Both the position numbers and the translations under genes were made by a program. Below the pieces are notes generated by a model. That model was not told where the DNA came from. It did not search any database and was given only the letters and a program-made list of their open reading frames with translations. A stretch of DNA of 64,000 nt from an uncultured Bacillota bacterium (lineage in GTDB: Bacteria; Bacillota; Clostridia; Christensenellales; UBA1242). Below, piece after piece: positions 1 to 13,800 of the stretch; the first letter of the stretch is position 1, and each line of letters begins with the position of its first letter. Location: assembly GCA_900551705.1 (NCBI GenBank), contig URWY01000001.1, positions 112,002 to 176,001 of the forward strand, given 5' to 3'.

Positions 1-3000
1 GGCTGTTACAACTCTGGCGAATTGTATTGCTCAAACACAAGTAATCAAGATGGTTATGTTGGTGGAATTGCTGGCGGAAATATCTCATCAATTGACGGCT
101 GCTCAATGACTGGAACTATAAAGATTAGTGATGACGAAACCTTTGGTTGGATTATGGGGTCCGCTTGGGACGGTGCTTCAATTACAAATTGTTATGCAGA
201 ACCAAGCACGGTTGTTGTTGAAAACAAAAATGCTCAAAAAGATCCAGGACAAAACAATCATACTACTGGAGACAAATTCTATTTAGATTATACTTACGGC
301 ATCGCCGTTGGTTCTTATGGCCCAGGGGATACTTATTTTGGAGAAAAAAGCAGATCCAATTCCTCATATAGTTTTCAATTGATGTGTAATTTACTGGGAA
401 ATAATAGAAGTGCAGGATCTGGCTCAGGAAATAGAGTTAGATTTACAGAAAATGTTAAATTAACAGAAATATCCATATCTTATCATTACTATTTATATAA
501 TCCAGGTGGTCCTTGGGGCATCGGTTCTGGATGGGAACATCAATATAGCGGTTATGTGCATTGTTGTAATGGAAACGGATTTTTAAATTTATCTGCGGGT
601 ACATACTCAATAGATGGAATATTTAAAGAATGGGAATTGAAATCTAGTGGTAGTGTTCCATCAGCGAGTGGCGGCTTAACTGCTTCATATGCAAACGATG
701 CAAGCATGTTACAATCAACATTGTTTGAAAACGCACATGCACTTGATTGGACAAATCAAGTTTCAGAAGATAACCAACCAAAGTATAATAACGGCATTGT
801 TGAAATTGAAAATGCAGGACAATTGGCTTATATTTCTAAAAATGCAAGCGATTATGCTTACGCTTCAATCAAATTGATAAATGATATTGATTTAACCGGT
901 TATATCTGGACACCAATTGGTGCAACAGCAATTTTATATTCACAGATTATAGAGAATGGAGGAACTGGCTGGACTGGCAATCAATATTCTAACTGGCGTC
1001 AATATACTTTCACAGCACTAAACAATTTAGGAACAGTTACGCTAAAATATTTCAGTGATCGCGGCGGATATGTTAATTACGAAATTTTAATTAATGATGA
1101 AGTTGTAATGCCTTGTTGGAAAGATGCACAAAAACCTGGAACAAGTAGAGAAGAGAAGTTCATTTATAATGGAAATACTTGGAATGTAAAGGTTGATAGT
1201 TCGTATTGGAATATTGATATTAAGACCGAAGGTATAGTTAACTTTGAAGGTTCATTTGATGGAAATGGTTATACAATTAGCGGCATGGCGGCATATCATT
1301 GGGGGTATGCTGGATTGTTTGCCAATATTGATAGCAGAAATGCTGGAACAAACTTTAATGAATTTAAAAATGTTAGAATTGTAAATTCAGTTGTTCAATC
1401 TCATAAATGGGCGGGAACAATTGCAGGTCAACTCGCAGGAGCAAGTTGTCCAACTATAATTTACAACAACATTATCCAAGCGAATGTTTATTCAAGCATG
1501 ACAAATGGCGCTGCAAGCGTAATTGGCAGAATGGGTGATAACGGAAATGGCTACAAAGGTTTTATTGTAGGCAATGCGGTAAATTCAAATCAAGAGAAAT
1601 ATGCTTCTTCAGATTCTGGGTATCTTAATGCGGGAAATAACGCTCCTGCCATAACTGTTAGAACTAATTATGAAGAATATAGAAAATGGGGATATATTTT
1701 TGGAACAGCAAAATGGAGATGGACATCTCATGCTTTAGAAACTTCAATTGCAGGAGATTTAATTTATCAAAATAGCAGTTTTACAATAGCAAGTTTTACA
1801 AGGTTTGATGATCAATTGTTTATTTCGGGAGATAATTTAAAATCTTATAAATATTCTTTCTCAAATATTAAACGTTACAGTACAAGTAGGGAATCATACT
1901 TGCAAGGCGATTTGAGATGGGACGAATATACATGGACCTTTGACATAAGCGTAAGCGGAAACTATGACACGATTTTTGATTTTGAGATAGACAATAATTT
2001 CTCATATTCATATAATGGGTCAAATAGTAGTACGGATATTAATAGATATGACTCAAACTCAAAATATTTTGATTCTAATTATGACTTTGAATTAAATGTT
2101 TATGACGGAAATCGATTAATAAAATCATTAAAATATGTCTCAGGTGTTGAATATTCATTTGCTAATGATATTAAACCTTATACATTAGCAGGTAATGCAA
2201 TTACTGGTTATAGAATTATGGGATATTCATCAGTATTGACCAAAGATGAATTGACATATAGTGATTTAAGTAAGTATGTAATAATGAAATCTGTTGAAAT
2301 TGAAATTGTCCGTGGAGATTCAGAAATTACATTTAATGTTGGAAATGATGGAAATGCTTCTAAAACTTATTCATATACAAGTGCTGGAAAAAATGGCTGG
2401 ATATTTACTGATGAAAATGAAAATCAAGTTGAGTGGTATACACCAACTGGCAGAACTGGTTATTGGGTTGATGCAAATGGAAATGTATTTACAGAAGATA
2501 ATATCAAGAGCAACTTAGGTTCATTTGTTTTGTATTGGATTGATAATCCATCGAAAGATTATGGAATGAGTACATATTTCTATTCAATTACATTAGAATT
2601 GAATGGCGGATCGATGGGTGAATCGACTGATGATATATCATCTTATGTATTAAAACCAAGTGAAGGCGAATCAAGCTTATTTACATTGCCAACCACAGTC
2701 CCAACGAAAGAAAATTTTGTATTTGCTGGCTGGAGCGATGGAACTAAGACATATCCAGCAGGTGAAACAATTCAAGTGACAGGTAACATGACTTTAACTG
2801 CTCAATTCGTGGATAAGTCTTACACACTAACATTTGTTGGTGGTAATGGTGCTACTGGAGAAATGGCAGATCAAACTATCACAGCAACTGAGTATACTCT
2901 TCCAGAGTGCACATTTATTGCACCAGCTGGAAAATATTTCTCTGGTTGGACGATTAAAGGAACAAAATATGTTGTAGGTAGCGAAATAACATTGTCTGAC

Positions 3001-4827
3001 ACGCTTGTTGAAAATGGCAAAATCACAATAACTGCAAACTGGAAAGACATTATTCATAATGTTACAATAAATATTCCAATTGCTGATGTTACGATTGAAG
3101 GTGTAACAGCAAATGCTAATGGAGAACTAAAAACATCAATAACATATGATGATATTGATTATTCAATTGTCTTTGGTAACGGACAACTTATTATTTCTTA
3201 CAATTATGCTTTAGACACTGATTCAGAAAGTGCTAACTATAACAAGAGCATAAGCCAAGAAATTAATGTTGCTACAATAAACGCTGTTTTAAAAGCGGCA
3301 GGAGTAAAAGTTAATGGTAACGAGATTGAGTTGAGCGACTTTACAAACTTTGTTGTGTTGGGAAATGTTTTCGGCACATCGGATGAAACGCTAGGACAAA
3401 CAGTTGGTTCAACATTTACATCAATTCCAGCAGGAAAAACTGGATCTATCCTTTTGGGATATTATGGAACAGTTTCTGGAACAGCATTAGCAGAAAACAA
3501 TTATTTCAGAACCGTGACCTATACATACAAGGGAGTTGTTGTTGCTTCGCAAAAAATCTTAATTGGTTATTCGATGGAAGCAAGTGATGTGTTGAGTGTA
3601 ATTACAAGAGCAGGTTATGTTGATTATGTTGTTGATAAAGATACGGCAGTTGTTGAATTAAATAAAGAAGCCGGAACTTATGAAGTTAAACTTGAACCAA
3701 TTAATTATACAGTTACTATTGATGGAAATGGTGTAACTGGCACAGTAACTGGCGGAACATTCAATATTGAAACATCTTTTACAGTTCCAGAAAACAGCTT
3801 TAAGAAAACTGGATATAAGTTTGTTGGTTGGAACACAAGTGCTGATGGAAAGGGTGATGCATTCAATGCAGGAGATAAGATTGAATATTCAAAATACAAA
3901 AACAATTTAACACTTTATGCTCAATGGGAAAAAATTGTTTTGACACTTAAATTTGATAAAGGTGCTCACGGCATTGGTGCTGATTCACTTTACGAAGAAA
4001 TTACTTTGAGATTCGGCGAAAGTTATACGCTTCCAGAAAACAGATTCACTTCAAATTGGTATTATCAATTCACTAAGTGGGAATGCAATGGTGGTGAATA
4101 TGATGTTGGAGATATATTTGCATTTGATAACAATCTTGAAAATGATGCAACTTATACTTTCACTGCACAATGGGAAGAAAGATGGTTGACTATCAAATTT
4201 GATTCTGGAAATAGCAATGCAACAGGAACAATGGCTGATGTCGAATTTAAATATAATGATTATAATGATGGCAAATATACATTGCCAGAAAATGGATTTG
4301 CTCGTCTTGGCTTTGAATTTGCTGGTTGGAGTTACACTTTGGTTTATGAAGATACAAGTGGTCAATATCAAACAACAAGAGTTGGTCAAACTGGTGAAGA
4401 GTTGGAATTGGATAACTTGTTTGCAAGAGTAGAAGATGGAAACATTAAATTTGTTTATGAAATAACATTAACTGCAACTTGGAGTGCAAAATACACATTT
4501 GTATTAAAGGTAAATCCAAATTCAAATGCATTACTATTCCCAGGACTTCAATTAGACTCGTATGATCAAATACCAATTACTTTGACATCTGAAAGCCTTG
4601 AAGCGGGTTATACAATTGTAAATCCAGGATATGTTGTAACAAGCGGAGACTACACATTTGCAGGTTATTCATTGACAGAAGGTGGAACAACGGCAGACTT
4701 CGAAGTTGGGACAGAAATTGATTTGTTAACATTCTTCGATTCAAATGGCACAATTAAAGCAGAGTATGCATCTTGTCTTGAAGGAAACACATTTACTTTG
4801 AACTTGTATTCAGTATGGGCAAAATAA
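1..4827 (+). CDS. Giant secreted repeat protein with GLUG-like and InlB B-type repeats (5' end outside window)
   Basis: The frame is already open at base 1, so the N-terminus and any signal peptide lie to the left. The first ~850 visible residues are Gly/Asn/Ser-rich with GLUG-like stretches such as GYVGGIAGG and the recurring FDGNGYTISGM pattern. From about residue 860 come five or six tandem units of 70-90 residues ending in W/F-x-x-x (TAQF, TANW, YAQW, TAQW, TATW, SVWAK) with a central F.GW motif, which is the InlB B-repeat (Listeria-Bacteroides repeat) signature. No LPxTG or terminal membrane helix is visible, so it is probably released or held non-covalently. It lies 39 bases before the giant lipoprotein on the same strand, probably one transcription unit. 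Adhesion or carbohydrate binding is inference. Confidence 0.8.
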   Translation, partial: GCYNSGELYCSNTSNQDGYVGGIAGGNISSIDGCSMTGTIKISDDETFGWIMGSAWDGASITNCYAEPSTVVVENKNAQKDPGQNNHTTGDKFYLDYTYGIAVGSYGPGDTYFGEKSRSNSSYSFQLMCNLLGNNRSAGSGSGNRVRFTENVKLTEISISYHYYLYNPGGPWGIGSGWEHQYSGYVHCCNGNGFLNLSAGTYSIDGIFKEWELKSSGSVPSASGGLTASYANDASMLQSTLFENAHALDWTNQVSEDNQPKYNNGIVEIENAGQLAYISKNASDYAYASIKLINDIDLTGYIWTPIGATAILYSQIIENGGTGWTGNQYSNWRQYTFTALNNLGTVTLKYFSDRGGYVNYEILINDEVVMPCWKDAQKPGTSREEKFIYNGNTWNVKVDSSYWNIDIKTEGIVNFEGSFDGNGYTISGMAAYHWGYAGLFANIDSRNAGTNFNEFKNVRIVNSVVQSHKWAGTIAGQLAGASCPTIIYNNIIQANVYSSMTNGAASVIGRMGDNGNGYKGFIVGNAVNSNQEKYASSDSGYLNAGNNAPAITVRTNYEEYRKWGYIFGTAKWRWTSHALETSIAGDLIYQNSSFTIASFTRFDDQLFISGDNLKSYKYSFSNIKRYSTSRESYLQGDLRWDEYTWTFDISVSGNYDTIFDFEIDNNFSYSYNGSNSSTDINRYDSNSKYFDSNYDFELNVYDGNRLIKSLKYVSGVEYSFANDIKPYTLAGNAITGYRIMGYSSVLTKDELTYSDLSKYVIMKSVEIEIVRGDSEITFNVGNDGNASKTYSYTSAGKNGWIFTDENENQVEWYTPTGRTGYWVDANGNVFTEDNIKSNLGSFVLYWIDNPSKDYGMSTYFYSITLELNGGSMGESTDDISSYVLKPSEGESSLFTLPTTVPTKENFVFAGWSDGTKTYPAGETIQVTGNMTLTAQFVDKSYTLTFVGGNGATGEMADQTITATEYTLPECTFIAPAGKYFSGWTIKGTKYVVGSEITLSDTLVENGKITITANWKDIIHNVTINIPIADVTIEGVTANANGELKTSITYDDIDYSIVFGNGQLIISYNYALDTDSESANYNKSISQEINVATINAVLKAAGVKVNGNEIELSDFTNFVVLGNVFGTSDETLGQTVGSTFTSIPAGKTGSILLGYYGTVSGTALAENNYFRTVTYTYKGVVVASQKILIGYSMEASDVLSVITRAGYVDYVVDKDTAVVELNKEAGTYEVKLEPINYTVTIDGNGVTGTVTGGTFNIETSFTVPENSFKKTGYKFVGWNTSADGKGDAFNAGDKIEYSKYKNNLTLYAQWEKIVLTLKFDKGAHGIGADSLYEEITLRFGESYTLPENRFTSNWYYQFTKWECNGGEYDVGDIFAFDNNLENDATYTFTAQWEERWLTIKFDSGNSNATGTMADVEFKYNDYNDGKYTLPENGFARLGFEFAGWSYTLVYEDTSGQYQTTRVGQTGEELELDNLFARVEDGNIKFVYEITLTATWSAKYTFVLKVNPNSNALLFPGLQLDSYDQIPITLTSESLEAGYTIVNPGYVVTSGDYTFAGYSLTEGGTTADFEVGTEIDLLTFFDSNGTIKAEYASCLEGNTFTLNLYSVWAK

Positions 4828-4866
4828 CACCTTAATTAGGTGAGTTAGACAAAGGGAGAAACTAAC

Positions 4867-7800
4867 ATGAAGATAAAAAGATTTATAGTATTGATCCTTG
4901 CAATGATTATCGGAATTATTCCGATAGTCTTTGCTGGATGCGGTGGAGTTGATACTAACAATCTATCAATTACAATGATAACGAAAGAAGATAGCGTGGA
5001 AGGTGATTTCAAAGTCATCAATTTATCTGTTGACGATGAAGAACAAATTTCGCGCGAACTTACATTTCAAATTGTAAATTGGCAAGACGGCATGAGTGCT
5101 GGTGTTACTTTCTCCACAGACTCTAACGCGGTTGAGATTTCAGACAGGCAATATTTGTCTGGCGGACGAGTAAAAATTAAAATAACAGCAAAATCGGGCG
5201 GAAGTGCGATTATTACTGCAACAACTCAACAGTATTCTAAACAAACAAGCATCCTCGTTAGAATTTCTGAAAAAATCTCAGATTTTAATTTGAAAAATAA
5301 TATTGAAACAATTTATTTTGAAAAAGGCAGTGAATTAAAACTCAATGCTGAAAACTTATTTAACTTTTATCCAAGCAGCACAACTCAAAGAGAATTGAAG
5401 GCTTATAACGGCGAAAATTTAATCACGAACGAAAATGGCGAACATATTCTCAGTGGTTTGGAAGAAGACACAACAATAACATTTGTGAGCGAGAATTTAG
5501 ATGGAATTTCAAGAAATGTTTATGTAAAAGTTATTGAAAAACTTGAAAATGACGATATTTTATTAGAAAAATTGATGCTTTCTAATAAAAATGAAAGTTT
5601 TTATACACAAATTAACAGTGGCGACACGCTACAAATTTTAAAAAATAACAATGCTAAAACGATTGAAAATTTTGATGTTGCATACAATGAAAGGCAAATT
5701 AAACTCACAATTAATTGCAATCAAACAGATTTAAAAGTTAAAGCAGTTGTTTACACAAAAGACGGCAACAACTGGGTCAAAAATGACTTACTTGTTGCAA
5801 ATATTGTTCAAAACGGAACATTAACAAATGGCAAATATGAACATATTTTCAAATTTGAATATGCTGGATTCAATCAAATGAAGGTTGTGTTCACATATCA
5901 AATTGGAGAATATACATATTCAACAAATAGCGAATTGTATTTTGATTGCGTGGAAGCGCCAATTAATCTAGCCATAAATAAGGATATTTCAACAAATCAA
6001 GAAATAACTATTTATGACCCAACAGAAGGTTATATTGGCAAAAACTTAACATTTGCGGTATATCCACAAAATTGTATTGATTACAATATTAACTTATTAT
6101 TAAACGCAAATGCTGACAGTATTTTAAAGGTTTTAAATTCAAAAGGAATTAACAAAGCTAGAGAAGATGCCAGTGAGTTTAACTATAAAAGCAAGATTTC
6201 TTTATCCAATAATGAATCAATCAGAATTTCTGCTATCAATGCAGTTGATTTTAAATCTGTTGATGTTGTGGCTGAGATAAGATACACATTTGAAAATGTA
6301 ACTTATGTTATAAATTACACAATCAAAGTGAATATCAAGCGCTCGCCAACAGCAATGGTTATAACTGATGATAAGTTCGCAGATGGTGAACTTGCAGGAA
6401 CAGTTACAGAATATACAAAATATATATTTGACTTAAACAGTGGCAAAATTTTGGACGAAAACGGAAATTTGATAGATAATTTCGGTAAAAACACATTAAA
6501 ACTTTATGTTTATGCTGAACTTGACGGAATTTTGGAAAGTGGACATGATTTCGTAATTGTCAACAATTTAGGCATTGTTAATGTAGAAAATACTGAAAAC
6601 AATGAAATATTAATCACTGCAAAAAGTGTTGGAACTGGCTCGTTCTTTGTTGTTTTAGACAACGGAATGAGAAAATATTTCAGTATTGAAGTTATTGAGT
6701 CGCTTTCAAAATTGGAATTATCTTTCCCAACTCCAACGCAGAATTCAAACATCTATTTAAACAAAAAATCAAGCGAAAGTGGATATTTATTTGAAATAAT
6801 TGCACTTACAGGTGCAAAAATTCCACCAATAGTTGTAAAAAATGGAAATTTAATTTCTTACGACTTTGCTGGTGAAGGTTTTAATTACACAAATGGCTAT
6901 ATCATCGGTCAAGAAGATACAGATGGATTTGTGGAATGTTCATTCACTGCAACTCATTATTATTTAGATAGCAACAATGAAAAGCAAGTAAGAACTACAA
7001 CATATAAATTTAAAATTATGTTCTATTCAAGAATTACAAACTTTTCAGTGACTACAAATAAAGGTTCAACAAATTTTGATTTATACAATTTAGCGAATGT
7101 TGGTTATTATTCAGAAAAACTAGCGACTGCAATTATCACAATTAATATTGGGCCAGACGAACTTAGAACATCATTATTAAAAAATATTAAATGGCAAACA
7201 AATGTTGGTTGGGACAGCGACCCAGACATTGACGGCGATATTGTTAAATACTCAAATAAAGTTTTCACATTCACATTTAACACTGCAACTGGAACAGGCA
7301 CAATAATTTGTAATGTTGCAAAAATGTATGAAAATGAAAACGGAGAACTTGTTCCAACAGATTATTTTGATGAAAATGGCAATTTTAGACTTGGTAAAGT
7401 TGTTTTAACTGCCACAATCGAAAGAGAGCAAGGCGGACAAGAACTAGACAATTTAACAAAGAGTGTTCAATTTGATATTTTAAACAAAACACCAGTTGAA
7501 GAAATTGTTGCGAGTGTGAATAGTATTAATATTGATAGGTTTAAAGGCGTAATGTCAATTTTCACAACTGTGTATCCAGTTAGCGCAAGCAATAAAGAAC
7601 TCAGAGCAATTTTCATTCCAAATGATTTGAGTTATGCAAATGCAATTCAATTTAAATGGGTTGGTGATAAATTGGAAGTTACTCTTGACACAAAATATCA
7701 AAGTGGTCAAGGAATTATTAGGCTTATTGCGATTGATAGTTATTCAACTTCCGAAACATTTACAACTTACTTAGATATTCCGCTTGTAATTTGCGATGGT

Positions 7801-10800
7801 AGTGAAGAATATCCATTCCAAATTATGTCGGAAAAAGATTTAAGAATAATGATTGAAACAAACTTTGAAAAGAACTACAACATTATTGGAACAATTGATA
7901 TTTCAAAATTTGTTGATAATCAAAACGAAGGCTGGAAATATTCACAATACATTTTAAAAGGTAAAATCAAAGGAATAAACAACGCCTGCTTTACAGGAAT
8001 TGAAATTTCAAGCAAATCAACTTCAAATTCTTATGGCTTGTTTGCTGGTATTGATGCCAATGCAAGTATAGAAAATGTTAAATTTGAAGGTAAAATCGAT
8101 TTAGATTTGTCGTCGGAAGACGCATTAGAAGAATATCAAGAAATAAATATCGGTTTGGTTGCTGGCTATAACAAAGGTATCTTAAAAAATATATATGTTC
8201 TTATGAACACATCTTCATTAAGGGCAAATTATGGATACAAAATCAATCTTGGTTGCGTAGTTGGCACAAACGAAAATGAAATTATAATTGACTCAAATGC
8301 AAACTATAACAGACTTGTAAATTTTGAAAAAGATACTTCATTTACAATTATAGATTGTTCCCCAGACAACGATGCAACTCATACATTGTTTGTGGGCGGT
8401 GTTGCGGGTAAAAACACTTGGATAATAACAAGCAGTATTCAAAGCAACACAATGCTTGTGTATATCAATTTTGTATTGAAATACGAATGGACAGGCACAG
8501 GCGCTGGAAAATCACATCGCTTAGGTGATCATGAAGCAATCGGCGGTGTTGCTGGTTTGTCTGAATATCCTGAAACAACGACAACAATTCTTGGCATATC
8601 AGGAATGACTGTTGAAGGAAAAATCGTTGCTGGAAAGATGGCGAACAATAAATTTATCGGACATTTTAATAATGTTGGCGGATTAGTTGGCGAAAACTCA
8701 CTTAATATAACAAATTGCGTATCGCAAGTTGTTGTTAAGGGTAGAGAAAATGTCGGCGGCGGCGTTGGATTTAACAACGGCGGAAGCCTTTCAGAAATTA
8801 AAATTCAAGCGCTTGAAAAAGGCGATTTAACATTAGTTGTTGGTAACAATAATGTTGGCGGAATTGTTGGACAATTCGCAGACGGCAGCATTGAGAAATC
8901 AACATTCATAACTTATATTTCTAAACCATTTGACGCAACAAATTATTTGGGTGATATAGTTGTTTATAACACAGCGATTTCATCACAAGGAGTTCATACC
9001 GGCAGAATTGTAGGTTTACTAAATAACAATATAAGGAATATAAATTATGTTGTTGCGATTGCAAATTTAAAAGCAGATTGCGAAATAAACTTGCCAATCA
9101 ATGTTGTAAGCACAGAAAATATTGTAATTTATGGGAAAAACAACATATTAAACATAACAAGTGATGCAAATTTCATCAATGATAATTTCTTAATGAACTT
9201 AGTAAACGAGCAATCTAGCGGACTTGATTTAAGTGGAATTTCAAATCTAAATAATTTCATTGAAAAAATTATTGAGTATGAAAATTGGGCTAAAACAAAT
9301 AACAAAGAAATTTTGACATCATTTATTGTTTTGCCACCAACAAGAATTGACCAAAACTTAACCGAAGAGGGTAAAAAACAACAATTAGCAACAAAAACGG
9401 GCGATGAATTAATTTTCTATTTAAAATTGCACCAAAAATCAGATGGCTCTCTTGAAGGATTTAGTTCGTTAAATAAAAATAAAAATGAATATGAAATTGA
9501 AACATACATAACTGTAAAAGCAAATTCAAACACAAACTTGGTGTTTACATCTAGTGACGAAAGCGTGCTTTTGATTGAAGATGGAAAATTTAAAGTTTTG
9601 AGAACTGGGCTTGTAAAAGTTACTGTAACTAGCGAATTTAACACTTCACTTTCAAAACATTTTTATGTTTATGTTGTCAGATATGTTGACGATTTCACAT
9701 CATTTAGAAAACCAGATAGAGAATCAAGCGAATTAACATCTGGAACATACGAAGTGTTGAACAAAGGCACAAGTTACATGATGTATTTCAAATACTTAAA
9801 CAAATACAATGTAAAAGATTATTATGAAAGTCAAGAAATTTTAGTTGCTATAAGAGTTGACGGAAGAATAATTTTTGCAACAGGCGAAACAGACAGCGTA
9901 ACAGGTTTAAGATTTACAAGAATTTCAAATGAAGCATATCAACTTACCGCAACTAAATTGCAATCAGAATTTAAAGAAATTTCATTCATTTACTATTTTG
10001 AAACAAAAATTGGTGATGATATTTATAACAGAATTGCAGAAATTGAGGGCGTAGAATATATCAACTTTAAATATAAAGTCATAAATGAAACAACAAAAAT
10101 TAGTGTTTCGGACCCTGATATTGAAGTTATGCCTTTCTATCAACCACAAGTTGATGTTGAATTGGTTTCTGAAAATGAAAATGAAAAAATTACAATTTTG
10201 TCATATTTAGTTTCAAAAGATGGCACATTAAGTGCAGCATTAAACTTTAATTATAAAGTTTGGGTAAATAATCAACTTCAAAATTCAAATGCATTTGAAA
10301 TAAATGCAAGAAATTACAAAACATTTAGAATTCAATTCTATTTAGAAGAAAATGCAAGAGAAATTAAAAGTGATTTGACTTTCAAAGTAGTTATAAGAAC
10401 ATCTAACAATTTGGAAACAAGCGTTTTAGTTAATTTCAAACCGCAAAAGCCAAATGATATAACAGTTGATTTGTATCCAGAAAAGAGCAATATGAACGAT
10501 GAAGTTGTTTCAATTCCAAATGACGAAATGTTCTCATACATTGCTTCAAACAAAATCGTCCCTGGAACAAATTCGCTTCTTGAATTTATCATTTTCCCAG
10601 CGTATTCAAATTATGATTACATTTTAATTAAGAATTTCGCAAGCAACGAATATAAACTCGTGTTTGAATTGTATGACAGAGCAACAAACAAAGCGGTCTT
10701 AGGCTCACAAGATGTTGACGGCGGAATTAAAGTTTTGAAATCTGCTATCAAAAATGGCTGTTTTGGAATAAGAATTTTCTTAGATTCAAGAATTACTGAT

Positions 10801-13800
10801 TTCTCAACTGTTTCAATTGAAATAGATGTCATAAAAGACGAAAAGTCATTGCTTGACAAAAAAGTGACAAAAACCTTCTATGTTGAGCAATTGCCAGGTG
10901 TTAAAGTTGAAGTTGATGGCGTTAAGAGTGGAAACACAGCGGACGACCCTTTAAGAGTTGCACTTGGACTTGACTACGACATGAAATTGATAGTAAAAGG
11001 CTACTCAGACGGCGTTTTAACATTTGACCAAGCATCAAGCACTTATAGCGATGGCGAATTAAGGTTTGTTTTATCAGATGCTAAATTGGCAACCATTGTT
11101 AAAAATTCAGGTGGAACATATTCGCTGAAAATTAACAAAAACGCAACTGGAAGACTTGTTATAACAACCTATGGTGAGCAACTCACAACGACAGGTGTAA
11201 AAAAGAGCGATGAATCTTCATTGTATATTGACATTGTTGAGTTTGTTATAAAACAATCTATAAATGGTGGAATTATTAAAGAAATTGACAACGGCGTTAT
11301 ATATTCCGCAGTTGGAAATACATATACTTTTGAAGCAACATTGAATGACCAAATTTTGATTTATGACAAGACAAACGCACAAATTATTGAAAAAGTTCAA
11401 CAATTTATTAAAGATTTATCAAGTTATTCAATAAATGGACATTCATGGTTTGTTAAAGATGTAAATCAAGTGTATTATGGTTGGTCACAAATTACGCAAG
11501 ATAGTTTTGGTAGATATGCAGAATTATCAAACAACGCTTATGAAGTAAGAGTTGAAAATAACAAAGTAAAAATTGTTTTCAAGAAAGTTCAAAGCGAAAG
11601 CAATCCAACACTTCTCTTTAAGTTTGAAAGAAGTTATTACTATGATAATGGTGAACCAAGAGTTGGTAGACCTGCAAGTGGACAATACTTCACACTTATG
11701 GAAGAATTTGTGTTTGATATTGCAGAAAAAACGAATATAAGAAATCCATATCCAATTTATTCTGTAAAAGAGTTTTTGAATATGCGTGAAGGCAATTATT
11801 ATATTTTGATGAATGATATTGAATTGCCAAAAGATTTCACTCCAATAACAACAAATATCGGCGGTTTTGATGGAAATAACTATAACATCAAAATGACAGC
11901 GGGTGCGTTGGAATATAACAACACAGGCAACAATCAACAATTTAATTTTGGACTTTTTGAAACAATTTCAGAAGGTGCGCTTATTGCAAATGTTAGATTG
12001 TATATTGAAGGCGAAATAACTATTGATTTAACAAGCTATCCTTCAATAAATTTTGGACTTATTGCAGCGAATAACTATGGAACAATAACAAACTGCGCGG
12101 TTGTTGGTTCAACTTATGCGCATATTATCATCAATGTAAAAGACACAGTTAACAGTTCAGACGAACCAAGCCACATTGTAGCAGGATTTGTTGCAACAAA
12201 CGGCTCAACTGGCACGATTTCAAATTCACGAGTTGAAGTTTCGATTACTTCAAAAGGAAATATTGCAGGATTTGTATATTCTAACTCAGGCACAATAGCA
12301 TCATCGTATGTTTATGGTTCGATTATTAACAACACTGTTTCCACAACATCAAAAACTGCGGGCTTCGTTGGAATAAACGAATACGGCGGATTAATATTTA
12401 CAAGTTATATTGCTGGCGACTATGTCGATAATCATCAATTCTCAACAAGCACAAGCAAAGTTGTTTATACAGCACATAGAGTTGGTGCATTCGTATACAC
12501 TAACAGTGGCAAAATTTCAAATTGTTATGCAAATATTCCAGTAAGTTCGGCAGCGAGCCGTGCAAGCGGATTTGCGTATATCAACGAAAAAAGCGGAGAA
12601 ATTGAGTATGGTTATTCGTCATGTTTAATGGCAAGTAACAGAAACTCACACACATCGTTTATTGGAAGGTCAGCGGAAGCGTTGCTTAATCGCGGAACAA
12701 TCACAGAGTGTTTTGCTCTTGAAGATGCGGTGTTAAACATTGCTATTAAGGGAAATACAAATGAAGTTCAAGTTGAGTTTGCTAACTCCAAACTTGGTTC
12801 AAACGACAACATTTCTGGTCTAACAATTTTAAGGGCAACATTTAAAGAAATCTATGATGATAATAATGATCAAAATCAATATTATTATTACAATGATAAT
12901 GGAACAAAACAAAAAATTTGCCAAATAGGACAGACTCCAAGGATTTATAACAATTCAGACTTTGTTGTATGGTCAAACGAAAAACTTGCAGATCCTAAAA
13001 CATTTGCAAAGTTTGCGTTATCTAATGACAGCACAAATACAAACGGCGTTTGGTTCTTTGCAAAAGCATCAACTGAACAATCGTATGTAAATGACGGCAA
13101 ATATTTGGTGTTAAAAACAGGTCGTCCAGAACTTGTTTCTCCAAATTTGATAGTGAGTGGACATCAAACATTCTCACATACTTCGCTTGACGAAACAACT
13201 GGCGAAACAATTTATCACTATATCAGTGCAGAAAATTTGGGCGGATTACATAATCCATACATCATTTCATCGGTTGACGACTTAGAATTGATTGCAGAGA
13301 ACAAAAATAACTTAATTGGCGAAGATAAATATTACAGACTTGTAAATGATATTATTTATGAAACAGGAACTATTTCAAGTAAATTATATAAATATTATTT
13401 CTTAGGGAATTTGGAAGGCAATAGTTTCACAATCGGCAATTATGTTATTGACTCTTCGGAAAATATGGAATTTGCAGGTTTCTTTGCAGGAATTGGAAGC
13501 AGATTTAAACAAATGGGCTCAATTAAGAATGTCAACTTTGCACCAAGATATATCAACTTGCCAAACACGAACTCAGTTGGCGCAATTGCCGGAGTAATCT
13601 TTGGCGCAAACATCATAAATGTCAACATTGACGGCTTTACTTATGATAATGAAGGAATTGTCATTCTTGGTAAAAACGCAGTTGGCGGTGTTGCAGGTGT
13701 TGCACTTGGAAATTATTTGTTAAACAATATTAAGTCTAATATTTCAGTCAATGCCACATATAGAGCAAAATTAAGCGCACACGATGTTCAAATCTTTGAC